Assembly: GCF_016464305.1 (NCBI RefSeq)
Contig: NZ_JAEIOJ010000011.1
Coordinates: 62,001-126,000 of the forward strand
DNA: 64,000 nt
Source: Umezawaea beigongshangensis
GTDB taxonomy: Bacteria; Actinomycetota; Actinomycetes; Mycobacteriales; Pseudonocardiaceae
Direction of reading: 5' to 3'
Positions 28,943 to 37,317 of this stretch are shown one piece after another. The notes below the pieces were generated by a model, which was not told the origin of the DNA, did no database searches, and saw nothing but the letters and a program-made list of their open reading frames with translations. The translations under genes were made by a program, and so were the position numbers. Numbering within the stretch: the stretch's first letter is position 1; each line of letters starts with the position of its first letter.

Positions 28943-29085
28943 TCATCCAGTGGGCCCGTGGACCCGGAGCAGTGCTCCGCGCAGGTGCGGGTCGGCGAGG
29001 CAGCTCTCGGGCGTCTTTCGTGGCGGGTGGCGAGTTCGCGCCACACCTCGATCTCGTCGATGCAGCGTTCGACGGCGATTCGTCC
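28943..29085 (-). mobile_element. IS5-like transposase C-terminal remnant
   Basis: On the minus strand one frame reads AVERCIDEIEVWRELATRHER and, after a frameshift, another reads PESCLADPHLRGALLRVHGPTG. Together these mirror the C-terminal signature of IS5-type DDE transposases (VERCINRLKQWRGLATRYDK, then a helix beginning YLAxLHL). Only the last 45 or so residues survive and they are frameshifted. Confidence 0.6.
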
Positions 29086-29199
29086 TGTGTGGATATCGGC
29101 GTCGCGGGTGGCGGGCGGCCGCTCCGCATCCAGCACGGATCTCGCTCACCCGCGGCCCACGCCCTGGTCTTCTGCGCGCGCTCCCCGTGACGCCTCCGC

Positions 29200-29617
29200 G
29201 GCCATCTCCGGACAGGACAGGACTGCTCGCCGACCCGCGCACCCGCCGCGTCGTGCTGTGGGTGTCGAGGTCGTGCGGGTTCTCCTTGACGAGCCGCAGC
29301 ACGCGCGACTCGACCGCCGCTCGCGCCGGTGGACGTCCGGCGCGTCGACGCGCAGCGCGGTCCCACTTGCCGGTCACGAACGTGTGATGCCGGGTGAGCA
29401 GGGTGCCCGGCGTGACGGGAAGACCTCCGGCCGATGTGGACGATCCACCACCCCCGGGCAGAGCGGTGAACCGGGGCCGGTCGGCGGGCTCGTGCCGCAA
29501 CACGAGCAGCTCGGCGTCCGTCGCTGGCTCACCGCGGAGAAGCATCGACGGCGCGGACAGCAGGCAACGGGCCGACTCGTACAGCAGGGCACGATCGTCC
29601 GGACGTACTTTCACCAC
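29200..29617 (-). mobile_element. Integrase-core transposase N-terminal remnant
   Basis: Reading left from 29617 the frame gives SMLLRGEPATDAELLVLRHE, then a damaged section, then LPVTPGTLLTRHHTFVTGKWD, AGRPPARAA and VLRLVKENP. This order (LVLRHE, VTPGTLLxWHR, KW, GRPP, REN) is the helix-turn-helix part of IS3/IS481-type transposases. The DDE core is missing and the frame runs on into the IS5-like remnant, so at least two unrelated elements have been joined and eroded. Confidence 0.6.
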
Positions 29618-30541
29618 GGTGACACCCGCGCTCTGCCGGCGACGGCGACTCCTCGAACGGCACGGGGTCGGTGCTTGTTTCCCCGGCTCCCGGTGGCGTC
29701 AACTCCGCACCGGTCGGAGGTGGACCGCACGCCGATTTCTGTCCACCGGTGGACGGTGTCAGCCGACTCGAATCGTGCCCGCGCACGTCCGGACCACTCG
29801 TACATTCTGGCCACTGGTGCGTCGCACGGGCCGTCAATCGATCGTGTCCCGAAAGATGCGGTGGCCAAAGTCCATCAGATCTATGACTCGGGGAGCGCTC
29901 GGCGTGGGAATGGTCGTCGGTGGTCTGATCGACTCCGGCACCGTGGCCGGGATTCCCGGTGCTGCCGGAGCCGTCTTTTTCTCCTGCTCGGCCTCTGATG
30001 CCGGAGTCCGACCGGTACGACTTCCGGCAAGCCCCACCGGCGGGGGCGTACCGGTCCACGGCTCGGTCGACCAGGACGATGTCACTGGTTCCGTTGCGCA
30101 GCTGACCAGCTCGGTCGTCGGGTGTCGATCATTCGAGTCGATTCTCCGGAGGGCGTGGCAATCACGTCAACGGATCGAATCCCGCTCGGTCTCGATTTGT
30201 CGTGTCTGGTGCGACGTGCTGGCCGGACCCGGGCCGTCGGTCGAGTACCGCCCGTGCGCACCGGCGAGACGTCCTGCTGGCGTACACGACGTGCGTCCAT
30301 TCGGGCGATCCGGCGTCACTATTTGCTGCGGCAGGAGTAATGTCCTGTGGTACACCCAGATCTCGGTGACGTGAGCCATCCGTCGTGAACGGTCGCGCAG
30401 CGCGAGCCGAATTTCTTCTGTGCGGAGGAAGTGGGCACCGACAGTCACGTCGGCTGTGCGGTGTGCGATTCACAGCAAGTCGGTTTCGCCAGCGCATCAC
30501 GCTGTGCGAGTCGTCATCAACAACGCGTCGAGGGAACGATC
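29618..30541. other. Gene-free interval, less G+C-rich
   Basis: More than 900 bases with no supportable gene. Base composition is less G+C-rich than elsewhere, especially 29750-30540. A short frame from 29883 (MTRGALGVGMVVGGLIDSG) looks like a signal peptide but runs into low-complexity sequence and has no ribosome-binding site. Likely relic or foreign DNA; the promoter of the RTX-like gene should be at its right end. Confidence 0.4.
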
Positions 30542-31270
30542 ATGAGAATTCAGCAGAGCCAGATTCGCCGAGGAGCCGTCGTCGCACTGGCCGGCTTCCT
30601 CGCCGTCCCGTTCTTATCGGCGGTCACCCCCCTGACCGCGCACGCCGCCGTTGACTGCGTCGTCAGCGCCGGCGTGACCCAGACCGACACCGTCGTCACC
30701 GGCACCCCCGGCAACGACACGATCGACTGCGGCGGCACGAACCCCGGCAAGACGATCAACGGCAACGCGGGCAACGACACCATCACCGGCTCGGACTTCA
30801 ACGACACGATCAACGGTGGCGACGGCAACGACACCCTGACCGGCGGCACCGGCGACGACACCCTCAACGGTGGCCTGGGCATCGACACGATCTCCGGCAG
30901 CGCCGGCAACGACATCCTCGTCGGCGCGTCCAACGACGGCAGTCAGGACAGCCTCGACGGCGGCCTCGGCACCGACACCTGCCAGGGCCCCGCCCCGGAC
31001 CCGGACATCCACGCCAACTGCGAGAACACGAGCACCCCGCCGACCACGGGGCCGGGCTCGGGCCTGGGGAACGCGACCGTTCTGTGCACCACGACCGGTG
31101 GCGTGTTGTCCCTCACCGTGAACCCGGTGGGCTACGTCTGCGTGTTCAACCCCCTCAGTTCGAACAACCGCCGCGTTCCCGAGGCTCGTGCAATCTGCAC
31201 CGGGGCCGGCGGAACCTTCGTGAACGCGCTCCCCGCGGCCTACTCCTGCCTCCTGCCGACCACGCACTGA
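30542..31270 (+). CDS. Secreted RTX-type calcium-binding repeat protein
   Basis: A protein of 242 residues with a GAGGGAAC site before the ATG. A Sec signal (1-36, ending LTAHA) is followed by about eight nonapeptide-like GNDTI/GGDGNDTLTGG repeats (roughly 55-145), the calcium-binding parallel beta-roll of hemolysin-type proteins. A linker (STPPTTGPGSG) and a C-terminal 65-residue region with four Cys residues (LCTTTGG, YVCVFN, AICTGAGG, YSCLLP), perhaps two disulfides, complete it. No enzymatic domain is seen. In actinomycetes such proteins are exported by Sec and fold on calcium outside the cell; function is unknown. Confidence 0.85.
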   Translation: MRIQQSQIRRGAVVALAGFLAVPFLSAVTPLTAHAAVDCVVSAGVTQTDTVVTGTPGNDTIDCGGTNPGKTINGNAGNDTITGSDFNDTINGGDGNDTLTGGTGDDTLNGGLGIDTISGSAGNDILVGASNDGSQDSLDGGLGTDTCQGPAPDPDIHANCENTSTPPTTGPGSGLGNATVLCTTTGGVLSLTVNPVGYVCVFNPLSSNNRRVPEARAICTGAGGTFVNALPAAYSCLLPTTH

Positions 31271-31598
31271 CACCCCCACCCGCACCACCGGAGCGATCTC
31301 AGCGAGTTCCGGCCGGATGCCGACGCGCAGGTCGACACCGAGAACCACCACCACGAGCTGAAGACCTGTGCTGTCGTCGGGTCCGGGGTCCGGCTGGACG
31401 GGCACCGAGCACCCCTCCTGGTCCGCGGAGCGGGGACCGGGCCGGTGGGACGGGGCCGGCACCTGCGACCGACGGCAGTGGTCGGCACCGCACAGCGGGT
31501 CCCTGCCGAAGCCGGAGGACGGCGCAGCACCCGTCGTCACAGCGCCGGTTGCGCGGCCGGTACCTCCCACGGCTGCGACGCCCGGCAGCGCGGCACGA
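31271..31598. other. Gene-free interval between convergent genes
   Basis: About 330 bases after the RTX gene with no identified gene, hairpin or repeat. Confidence 0.45.
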
Positions 31599-32069
31599 TC
31601 ACCGGCACCTCGTCGGTGATCGGTCGTTCCGCGCTGCGTGGAGGATCGGGGTGATCCCGGTGAGCACGGCGGTCAACTGGCCCGCGCCCTGGCGCGTCCG
31701 CTCATCGGCGTCCCGTTCCAGCGCCTCGCACTCCCGCACAGCGGCGTCCCGTTCTCCGTCGATCACCCCGAACACGTCGAGCACCGCGGTGTGGATCCAG
31801 TCGACGTGGTCGAGGTCGGCGGTGGCCAGGGCAGCGGCCACCACGGCAAGCCCGGCCGAGTCCTGACGCCTGAGCAACGCCTCCGCCGTCACGCGGGTGA
31901 CGAACGTGTCACCGGCATCGAGCACGAGTCCCAGCAGCGCCTCCCCGGCCTCCGGCATCTCGGCGAAACTGGCCAGGCCGCGGCCCGCGTCGGCCCTGTC
32001 GCGGTGGTCGGGGCTTCCCGCGAGTCCGATCAGCGCCGCTACCGCGGCACGTCTTTCCCCGTTGCTCAT
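31599..32069 (-). CDS. HEAT-repeat protein
   Basis: A protein of 156 residues starting at an ATG with AGGAGA upstream. It begins MSNGERRAAVAALIGLAGSPDHRDRADAGRGLASFAEMPEA and continues with paired helices (LLGLVLDAGDTFVTRVTAEALLRR, GLAVVAAALATADLDHVDW) typical of HEAT/armadillo solenoids. Close relatives are widespread in actinomycetes as unstudied cytoplasmic proteins. It probably mediates protein-protein contacts. No operon partner is seen. Confidence 0.8.
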   Translation of the reverse strand: MSNGERRAAVAALIGLAGSPDHRDRADAGRGLASFAEMPEAGEALLGLVLDAGDTFVTRVTAEALLRRQDSAGLAVVAAALATADLDHVDWIHTAVLDVFGVIDGERDAAVRECEALERDADERTRQGAGQLTAVLTGITPILHAARNDRSPTRCR

Positions 32070-32199
32070 GGCCGCATTCTCCTGCGGCCGGAACGCGGAG
32101 GTTCCTCGGCGGCAGGGGACACGGTGACGGTGGGGTGCCACCGGTCCGGTGCGCTGCGGAGTGGTTCGCCACGCCGAAGAGGGGACGGTGGGCCGACGC

Positions 32200-32316
32200 C
32201 GCCGCTTCTACCGTCGGCCGACCGTCCGCTACGAACGCCTCGCGCTCAACCACCGCGCCCACCTCACCCCGGCCGCAGCGCTGACGTGCTTCACACGACC
32301 CACCACGTGGGACTTC
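32200..32316 (+). mobile_element. IS5-type transposase C-terminal fragment
   Basis: One frame reads RRRFYRRPTVRYERLALNHR, AHLTPAAALTCFTRPTT. This corresponds to the end of IS5-type transposases (YRRLTIRYERxxxxFxAFLTLAAALTCWKKL). Only about 39 codons remain, with no start, no upstream DDE domain and no terminal repeats. Confidence 0.55.
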
Positions 32317-32396
32317 CTTCTGGGTGGTGGTGTCGGCGCGCGTCCACGACTCGCCGACCGTCTGAGCCCGGAGCGCACGGGCGTAACCTCGCGGGA

Positions 32397-32792
32397 ATGC
32401 GAATCGGCGAACTGTCCAAGCGCACGGGCGTGAGTCCGCGCTCACTGCGGTACTACGAAGAGCAGGGTCTGCTGGTCAGTTCGCGCTCCGACTCGGGGCA
32501 GCGCCACTATTCCGATTTCGAGGTCCAGCGGGTGTCGCTCATCCGGCAGCTCTTCGACGCGGGTATGTCCAGTCGGGTGATCGCGACCGTGCTGCCGTGC
32601 GTGGACGTCCCCGGTGACCTGAGCGTGGCCGAGGAGACGCTCACGGCGATGATGCGCGTCCGCGACCGGATCGACGTCGACATCGCGCACCTGATCCAGA
32701 CCCGGAACGCACTCGACGTGCTGATCGAGGTCAACGCGCGACACCGGACGCAGCTGTCCACGACCCCGGAACCAGAGGCGCGGTCGGCCTAG
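32397..32792 (+). CDS. MerR-family regulator
   Basis: A protein of 131 residues: complete MerR winged helix (MRIGELSKRTGVSPRSLRYYEEQGLLVSSRSDSGQRHYSDFEVQRV), then a coiled coil (AEETLTAMMRVRDRIDVDIAHLIQTRNALDVLI). A single Cys (VLPCVDVPG) lies in the effector turn. TAACCT, a plausible -10 element, ends only ten bases before the ATG and there is no proper ribosome-binding site, so the mRNA may be leaderless. The downstream quinone-oxidoreductase-like gene has a MerR-type promoter and is the probable target. Confidence 0.9.
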   Translation: MRIGELSKRTGVSPRSLRYYEEQGLLVSSRSDSGQRHYSDFEVQRVSLIRQLFDAGMSSRVIATVLPCVDVPGDLSVAEETLTAMMRVRDRIDVDIAHLIQTRNALDVLIEVNARHRTQLSTTPEPEARSA

Positions 32793-32816
32793 TGCTGTGA
32801 CCTGCACCTCAACCGT

Positions 32817-32847
32817 TTGCCCCTCACAACGATGTCAGGGGTGACGA
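32817..32847 (+). promoter_or_regulatory. MerR-type promoter before the MDR oxidoreductase gene
   Basis: TTGCCC and TGACGA are 19 bases apart, the MerR-type spacing. The spacer contains the dyad CCCCTCACA-ACGA-TGTCAGGGG (32820-32841, one mismatched pair). Confidence 0.6.
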
Positions 32848-32896
32848 TGGAGACAACGCCCGGAACCACCGGGTCGGTCACACGAGGCGGCAGAAA

Positions 32897-33820
32897 ATGG
32901 GACGAGCATGGGGTTTCAGCGAGCACGGCGGGCCCGAGGTGCAGGAGTTCTTCGACCGTCCTGATCTCGTCCCCGATCGCGGTGAGGTGCTGATCCGGGT
33001 CACCGTGGCCGGTGTGAATCCCCTCGACCACGTCGTGCGCTCGGGTCTGGCCCCCGGGCTCGACGGCGGGCGTCCGTTTCCCCGCGTGCTGGGCATGGAG
33101 GCAGCGGGAACCGTTCTCGCCCTCGGTGAGGACGTCGACGGGCTCGAGGTGGGTGACGAGGTCTTCGGCTTCGCGCTCACCGGTGGTGGCACCTACGCCG
33201 AGACGACGGTGCTGTCCGCGCCGAACACCGCGCGCATCCCGACGGGCCTGTCGGCGACCGTGGCGGCAACGCTGCCGGTGGCCGGGACGACCGCGGTGGA
33301 CGTGCTCGACCAGCTCGGCCTCCCGGCCGGTGCCACGCTCCTGGTCAACGGGGTCGGGGGCGGGGTCGGCCTTGCCGTCGCCCGGCTGGCCATCGGGCGC
33401 GAGCTGCGTGTGGTCGGCACCGGGAGCACCGCCAAGCGCGAGCACGCCGAAGCCGCCGGGGTGCGGTTCGTCGACTACACCGCCGGGGACGTCGTCGTCG
33501 CGGCGCGCGAGCTGGTTCCGGACGGCTTCGACGGGATCGTCGACCTGGTCGGAGGCACCTCGCTGCGGGCGGTCGCTCCGCTGGCCCGCGATCCCCGCAA
33601 CGTCGTCGCCGTGGGTGACGTGTCCGTGTCCGATCTCGGTGGGCGTTTCGTCGAGCGTCGCCTCGACCGCGAGAACCTGGAGCGATCCGCCCAGCTGGCC
33701 CTCGACGGAGTCCTCGCTCCCGTGATCACCGCGGTCCACCCGCTCTCCGACGCCCCGGCCGCCCTCGCCGCCGTCGAGAACGGCCACGCCTCGGGCAAGG
33801 TCGTCATCAAGGTGGCGTGA
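32897..33820 (+). CDS. Zinc-free MDR-family NADPH:quinone oxidoreductase
   Basis: A protein of 307 residues with the medium-chain dehydrogenase fold lacking zinc ligands: N-terminal GroES-like domain (EVLIRVTVAGVNPLDHVVRSG, VLGMEAAGTVLALGEDV), then a Rossmann domain with LLVNGVGGGVGLAVARLAI and GIVDLVGG. It belongs to the quinone reductase/zeta-crystallin group that reduces quinones or enals with NADPH. It lies 104 bases behind a MerR-family gene with a MerR-type promoter between them, suggesting an oxidative or electrophile response. Confidence 0.88.
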   Translation: MGRAWGFSEHGGPEVQEFFDRPDLVPDRGEVLIRVTVAGVNPLDHVVRSGLAPGLDGGRPFPRVLGMEAAGTVLALGEDVDGLEVGDEVFGFALTGGGTYAETTVLSAPNTARIPTGLSATVAATLPVAGTTAVDVLDQLGLPAGATLLVNGVGGGVGLAVARLAIGRELRVVGTGSTAKREHAEAAGVRFVDYTAGDVVVAARELVPDGFDGIVDLVGGTSLRAVAPLARDPRNVVAVGDVSVSDLGGRFVERRLDRENLERSAQLALDGVLAPVITAVHPLSDAPAALAAVENGHASGKVVIKVA

Positions 33821-34718
33821 GAAGTGCCCCGGGCGACCGGTGCCAGGAGCGGGCTAGGGACCGCGGATCGAGCATCAGCCATGCTGCCCGGTCGGGTCCC
33901 GGTGTCCACCGGTGACGCTCCGACGGTGGCTCGGTCGGCCGGCAGGCCACGCGTCACGGTGGTCCCGGCGACGACACCCACGACGCGCACATCGGTGGCG
34001 ACGAGCACGTGGCCCTTCTGCGGTGCGGTGCGTTCCGGTTCGTGTCCTGCGTCGTACGGGTCCTCGTCTCTGCGTGGTCGGCGTGGGGGCGGTGCTGGCC
34101 CGGTCGTGTTCCCCAGGTGAACGGGACGCCTGCCGCTGCGCCTTCGTGCCCATCGGTCGGGACGGCGGCCTCGTCCTGTTCTCACCCGACGCCGTCCGGC
34201 GGACGGCCGCACCGGACCTCTCCGTGGACGCGGTAGCGCCCGGCGACGAGAGCCAGGTGGACGACGTGTTCGGTGTCAGCACGGAAGTCCGCGATCGTGA
34301 GTGCCGCGGTGGTGTCCGTTCCTCTCACCGCTCTCCAGCGGTGAGAGGAACGAGTAGCTGCGCAGGTCGGCTCCGGGGCCTGGCGCACGTTCGGTGCACG
34401 AGCGGTCGACCGCGGGAAGCGGGCGTCGAAGCGCGGTCTCCGCGACGGGGGTCGTCGACCCGACCGGCAGCGTCGAACCTGCGCCGGCACCACCGGACAG
34501 CGCCACGACTGCTTCGACGACGACCTTCGCCGGACGAGGGCCAGAACCCGCTCGTCACCGACGAGGTCGGTGAGACGGACGGGCACAGCGGCGACACAGA
34601 CGATCACAGACCCGTACCGCCGCGGCCCCTAGCGTGGGAGTCCTACCACCGGCGATGGTGCGTCCGCGTGTCACCGCCACGTCTCGCCTCACCCGTCCGC
34701 TCACGAGAAGGTCGCCTC
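33821..34718. other. Gene-free interval with relic-like frames
   Basis: About 900 bases without a supportable gene. A minus-strand frame around 34190-34330 (ALTIADFRADTEHVVHLALVAGRYRV) looks protein-like but is isolated and could not be assigned. A strong hairpin is annotated separately at 34318-34351. Confidence 0.35.
34318..34351. other. Perfect 15-base-pair hairpin in relic DNA
   Basis: Arms GTTCCTCTCACCGCT and AGCGGTGAGAGGAAC pair perfectly around a four-base CTCC loop. It resembles a strong terminator but follows no recognisable gene. Confidence 0.7.
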
Positions 34719-34957
34719 ATGGTCGAGAGTTGCGTGATCCACCTCGTACGTCGTCAGGTCGACGTGCCTCGCCACGACGACTTCGCCGTGATCGACCGTG
34801 CCGGGGACGGGTGAGGTGCTCGAGCGTCGTCCCCGCGGTGCGCGAGGGTCGTGTCCGGCACACGGAGACCGTCGTCCACGCCATCGACAACGCTCCGCAG
34901 GCGTTCCGCGACGTGCTGAGCGGCCGCGACGTCGGCAAGACCCCGGTGCCTCCGTGA
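34719..34957 (+). pseudogene. MDR NADP-dependent oxidoreductase remnant (CurA-like) with internal deletion
   Basis: The first frame gives the start of a leukotriene-B4/curcumin-reductase-like MDR protein (MVESCVIHLVRRQVDVPRHD, then DFAVIDRAG) and stops at 34814. A second frame from about 34830 gives the end of the same kind of protein (EGRVRHTETVVHAIDNAPQA, then FRDVLSGRDVGKTPV) and stops at 34957. The roughly 280 residues between, including the Rossmann fold, are gone, and the two pieces are out of frame. Confidence 0.6.
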
Positions 34958-35186
34958 ACGCACCACGCGTCATCGGTCGCCACGCGTCCGCGCGGTGGGG
35001 ATCTCGCCGGGGGAGAACGGGAAGCAGCGGTCGTCAGCAACACCCGTCGGTGGGCACGTCGGCACCGCCGAACCGCTCCTGTGCTCCTTCGTGCAAGGCG
35101 TCGCGACTCGCATCCGCACCCTCGAACGCCCCGCCGCACACCGCTTCCGACCCGACCACCGCACACACCCAGAAGAGGACGACACC

Positions 35187-35879
35187 ATGAAGATCGAGAA
35201 CTCCATCGCCCTGGTCACCGGCGCCAACCGGGGGATCGGTGCCGCTTTCGTCGAACTGCTGCTGCAGCGCGGTGCGGCCAAGGTCTACGCCGCGTCCCGG
35301 CGCGGTGTCGCCCCCGGTGTTCCCGGTGCGGTGCCGCTGGTCCTGGACGTCACCGACCCCGCGTCGGTCGCCGCCGCGGCCGAGCAGGCTCGCGACGTCA
35401 CCCTGCTCGTCAACAACGCCGGCATCGCCAACGCGCAGAACCTCGTCGACGGCGACGTTGCGAAGATGCGTGCCGAGATCGACGTCAACGTCTTCGGCAC
35501 CCTCGACGTCACCCGCGCGTTCGCACCCGGCCTGGGGCGCGTCGGCGGTGGAGGCATCATCAACGTCCTGTCCGCGGCGTCGTGGTTCACCTTCCCCGGC
35601 AGCGGCTCCTACGCGGTCAGCAAAGCAGCGCAGTGGAGCCTGACCACCGGTGTCCGCATGGAACTCGCGGGCCAGGGCACCCAGGTTCTCGGCGCGCACG
35701 TCGGCATGGTCGACACCGACATGAGCGCCGCGATCGACGTGGAGAAGAGCTCACCTGCGGAGTTCGTGAGTGCCGTGCTCGACGCGCTCGAGAACGGTGA
35801 GATCGAAGTCACCACGGACGACATGAGCCGCCGGGCCAAGGCCTCCGTGGCCGAGAAGCCGGGCGTGTTCGTGCCGTGA
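35187..35879 (+). CDS. Short-chain dehydrogenase/reductase
   Basis: A classical SDR of 230 residues: cofactor motif TGANRGIGAAF, LLVNNAG, catalytic Ser in VLSAASWF and YAVSK (Tyr and Lys). A GAGGA site precedes the ATG. The C-terminus (EIEVTTDDMSRRAKASVAEKPGVFV) is that of a subgroup often adjacent to regulators. Substrate is unknown. The next gene, an AraC-type regulator, starts inside its stop codon (GTGA), so the two are one operon. Confidence 0.88.
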   Translation: MKIENSIALVTGANRGIGAAFVELLLQRGAAKVYAASRRGVAPGVPGAVPLVLDVTDPASVAAAAEQARDVTLLVNNAGIANAQNLVDGDVAKMRAEIDVNVFGTLDVTRAFAPGLGRVGGGGIINVLSAASWFTFPGSGSYAVSKAAQWSLTTGVRMELAGQGTQVLGAHVGMVDTDMSAAIDVEKSSPAEFVSAVLDALENGEIEVTTDDMSRRAKASVAEKPGVFVP

Positions 35880-36892
35880 TCAGCGTCATGATGCCGCCCG
35901 CGCCCGGAATCACCGTCCTTCCCCGCGGTGTTGGCAGGGACGTGGACGTTCTGGCCGACGCGCTGCGCGTCTCGGGTGCCCGCGGCTCCGTGGGCACCCG
36001 CACGGCAGCGGGAGGAACGTGGGGGCTCCGGCTCGACGACTTCCCCGGAGCCGCGCTGCACGCGGTCGTCAGCGGCAGTGCCTGGCTCCTCGTCCCCGGC
36101 GCGACACCGACGCGACTTCGGGCCGGTGATGTCGTCCTGCTCCCGCCGGGCACCCGGCACGGTCTGTCGAGCGGGCCGGGCGTGCGCATGGGGGCGTGCG
36201 ACGCCGCCTCTGCGGAGAAGTCGCGTGAGCGTGGTGACCTCGTCACCCTCGGCACCCGACCGCCCGAGACCGAGTTGATCACTCTGCACTACGAGCAGGA
36301 TCCCGAGGTGGACACACCCGTCCGCACGGTACTGGGAACGTCGATGTCGCTCTCGGCCCGCCACAACCCGTCGCTCACCGCAACCATCGGCCTGCTCGCC
36401 GGGGAGTTGAGCCGTCCCGGTGTCGGCACCGTCGCCGCGGTGAACAGTCTCATCGACCTCCTGCTGGTTCAGTTCATCCGCGCGTGGCTCGACGAGCAAC
36501 CCGAGCAGCGGCCCGCCTCGTGGCTCGGCGCTGTCGTCGACCCCGTCGTGCGTGACGCCCTCGAAGCGATCCACGCCGCGCCGGAGAAGCCGTGGACCAC
36601 GGCGAGCCTGGCTCACCACATCGCGGTTTCCCGAGCCACGCTGGCCCGTCGGTTCCCCCACGCGCTCGGTCAGCCACCGGGGGAGTACCTGACCCGCTGG
36701 CGGATGAACCTCGCCGTCCTGCGCCTGCGCGACACCGACGAACCGGTCGAGAGCATCGCCAAGGCCGTCGGCTACTCCTCCCCCCACGCCTTCAGCCGCG
36801 CGTTCAAACGGATCCGGGGAAGTGCCCCCGGGGAGTACCGGATCGCGGCACGCCTCCGCCGCCGCCGCCCGGAGAGGACGCCGAGCGGCTGA
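35876..36892 (+). CDS. AraC-family regulator with N-terminal cupin
   Basis: A protein of 338 residues. An N-terminal AraC-type cupin sensor (about 10-200, with LRLDDFPGAALHAVVSGSAW and LRAGDVVLLPPGTRHGLSSG) is followed by a C-terminal double helix-turn-helix (about 235-325: TTASLAHHIAVSRATLARRF, PVESIAKAVGYSSPHAFSRAFKR). Its GTG start overlaps the SDR stop by four bases. It likely regulates this SDR operon; the ligand is unknown. Confidence 0.92.
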   Translation: MISVMMPPAPGITVLPRGVGRDVDVLADALRVSGARGSVGTRTAAGGTWGLRLDDFPGAALHAVVSGSAWLLVPGATPTRLRAGDVVLLPPGTRHGLSSGPGVRMGACDAASAEKSRERGDLVTLGTRPPETELITLHYEQDPEVDTPVRTVLGTSMSLSARHNPSLTATIGLLAGELSRPGVGTVAAVNSLIDLLLVQFIRAWLDEQPEQRPASWLGAVVDPVVRDALEAIHAAPEKPWTTASLAHHIAVSRATLARRFPHALGQPPGEYLTRWRMNLAVLRLRDTDEPVESIAKAVGYSSPHAFSRAFKRIRGSAPGEYRIAARLRRRRPERTPSG

Positions 36893-37317
36893 GCCGCCGT
36901 CGGACACGGGGGACCGAGCCCGTTCCACCCTCGCTCGGCCGCGAGGTGAAGGACGAGGACGGCTCGGGGCAGGTCGGTGGTGCGGGCGGTGGAGCAGCGG
37001 AGTCTGCGCAGTGGTCGCCAGGTCTTGGGGGAGGGGCGGCGCGTGGTCGAGCGCGCGGACGCGGACGGGGGAGCGGTCGACCGCCTGCTGTCCTGGCGAG
37101 AGGTGTCCCACCGGACCGGCGGGAATCCGGATCGGGCCGCCCGCGCCTCGTCCGCCCAGTACGCGATGTCCGCCTCGGCCGGAGGGTCGACGGCGATCGT
37201 GGAGTCCACGTCAACGCTCCGGCCCGACCGCGACGGACGGGGCAGCAGCGGCTCCTGCACGTCGATCGGGGCGTGCCCTCACCGCCGACTCCGGCGCTCA
37301 CCCCGGCCGGACCCCGG
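36893..37317. other. Gene-free interval between convergent operons
   Basis: About 425 bases with no supportable gene. A minus frame near 37240-37130 (VDVDSTIAVDPPAEADIAYW) is open and mildly protein-like but has no start or neighbour support. Confidence 0.35.
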
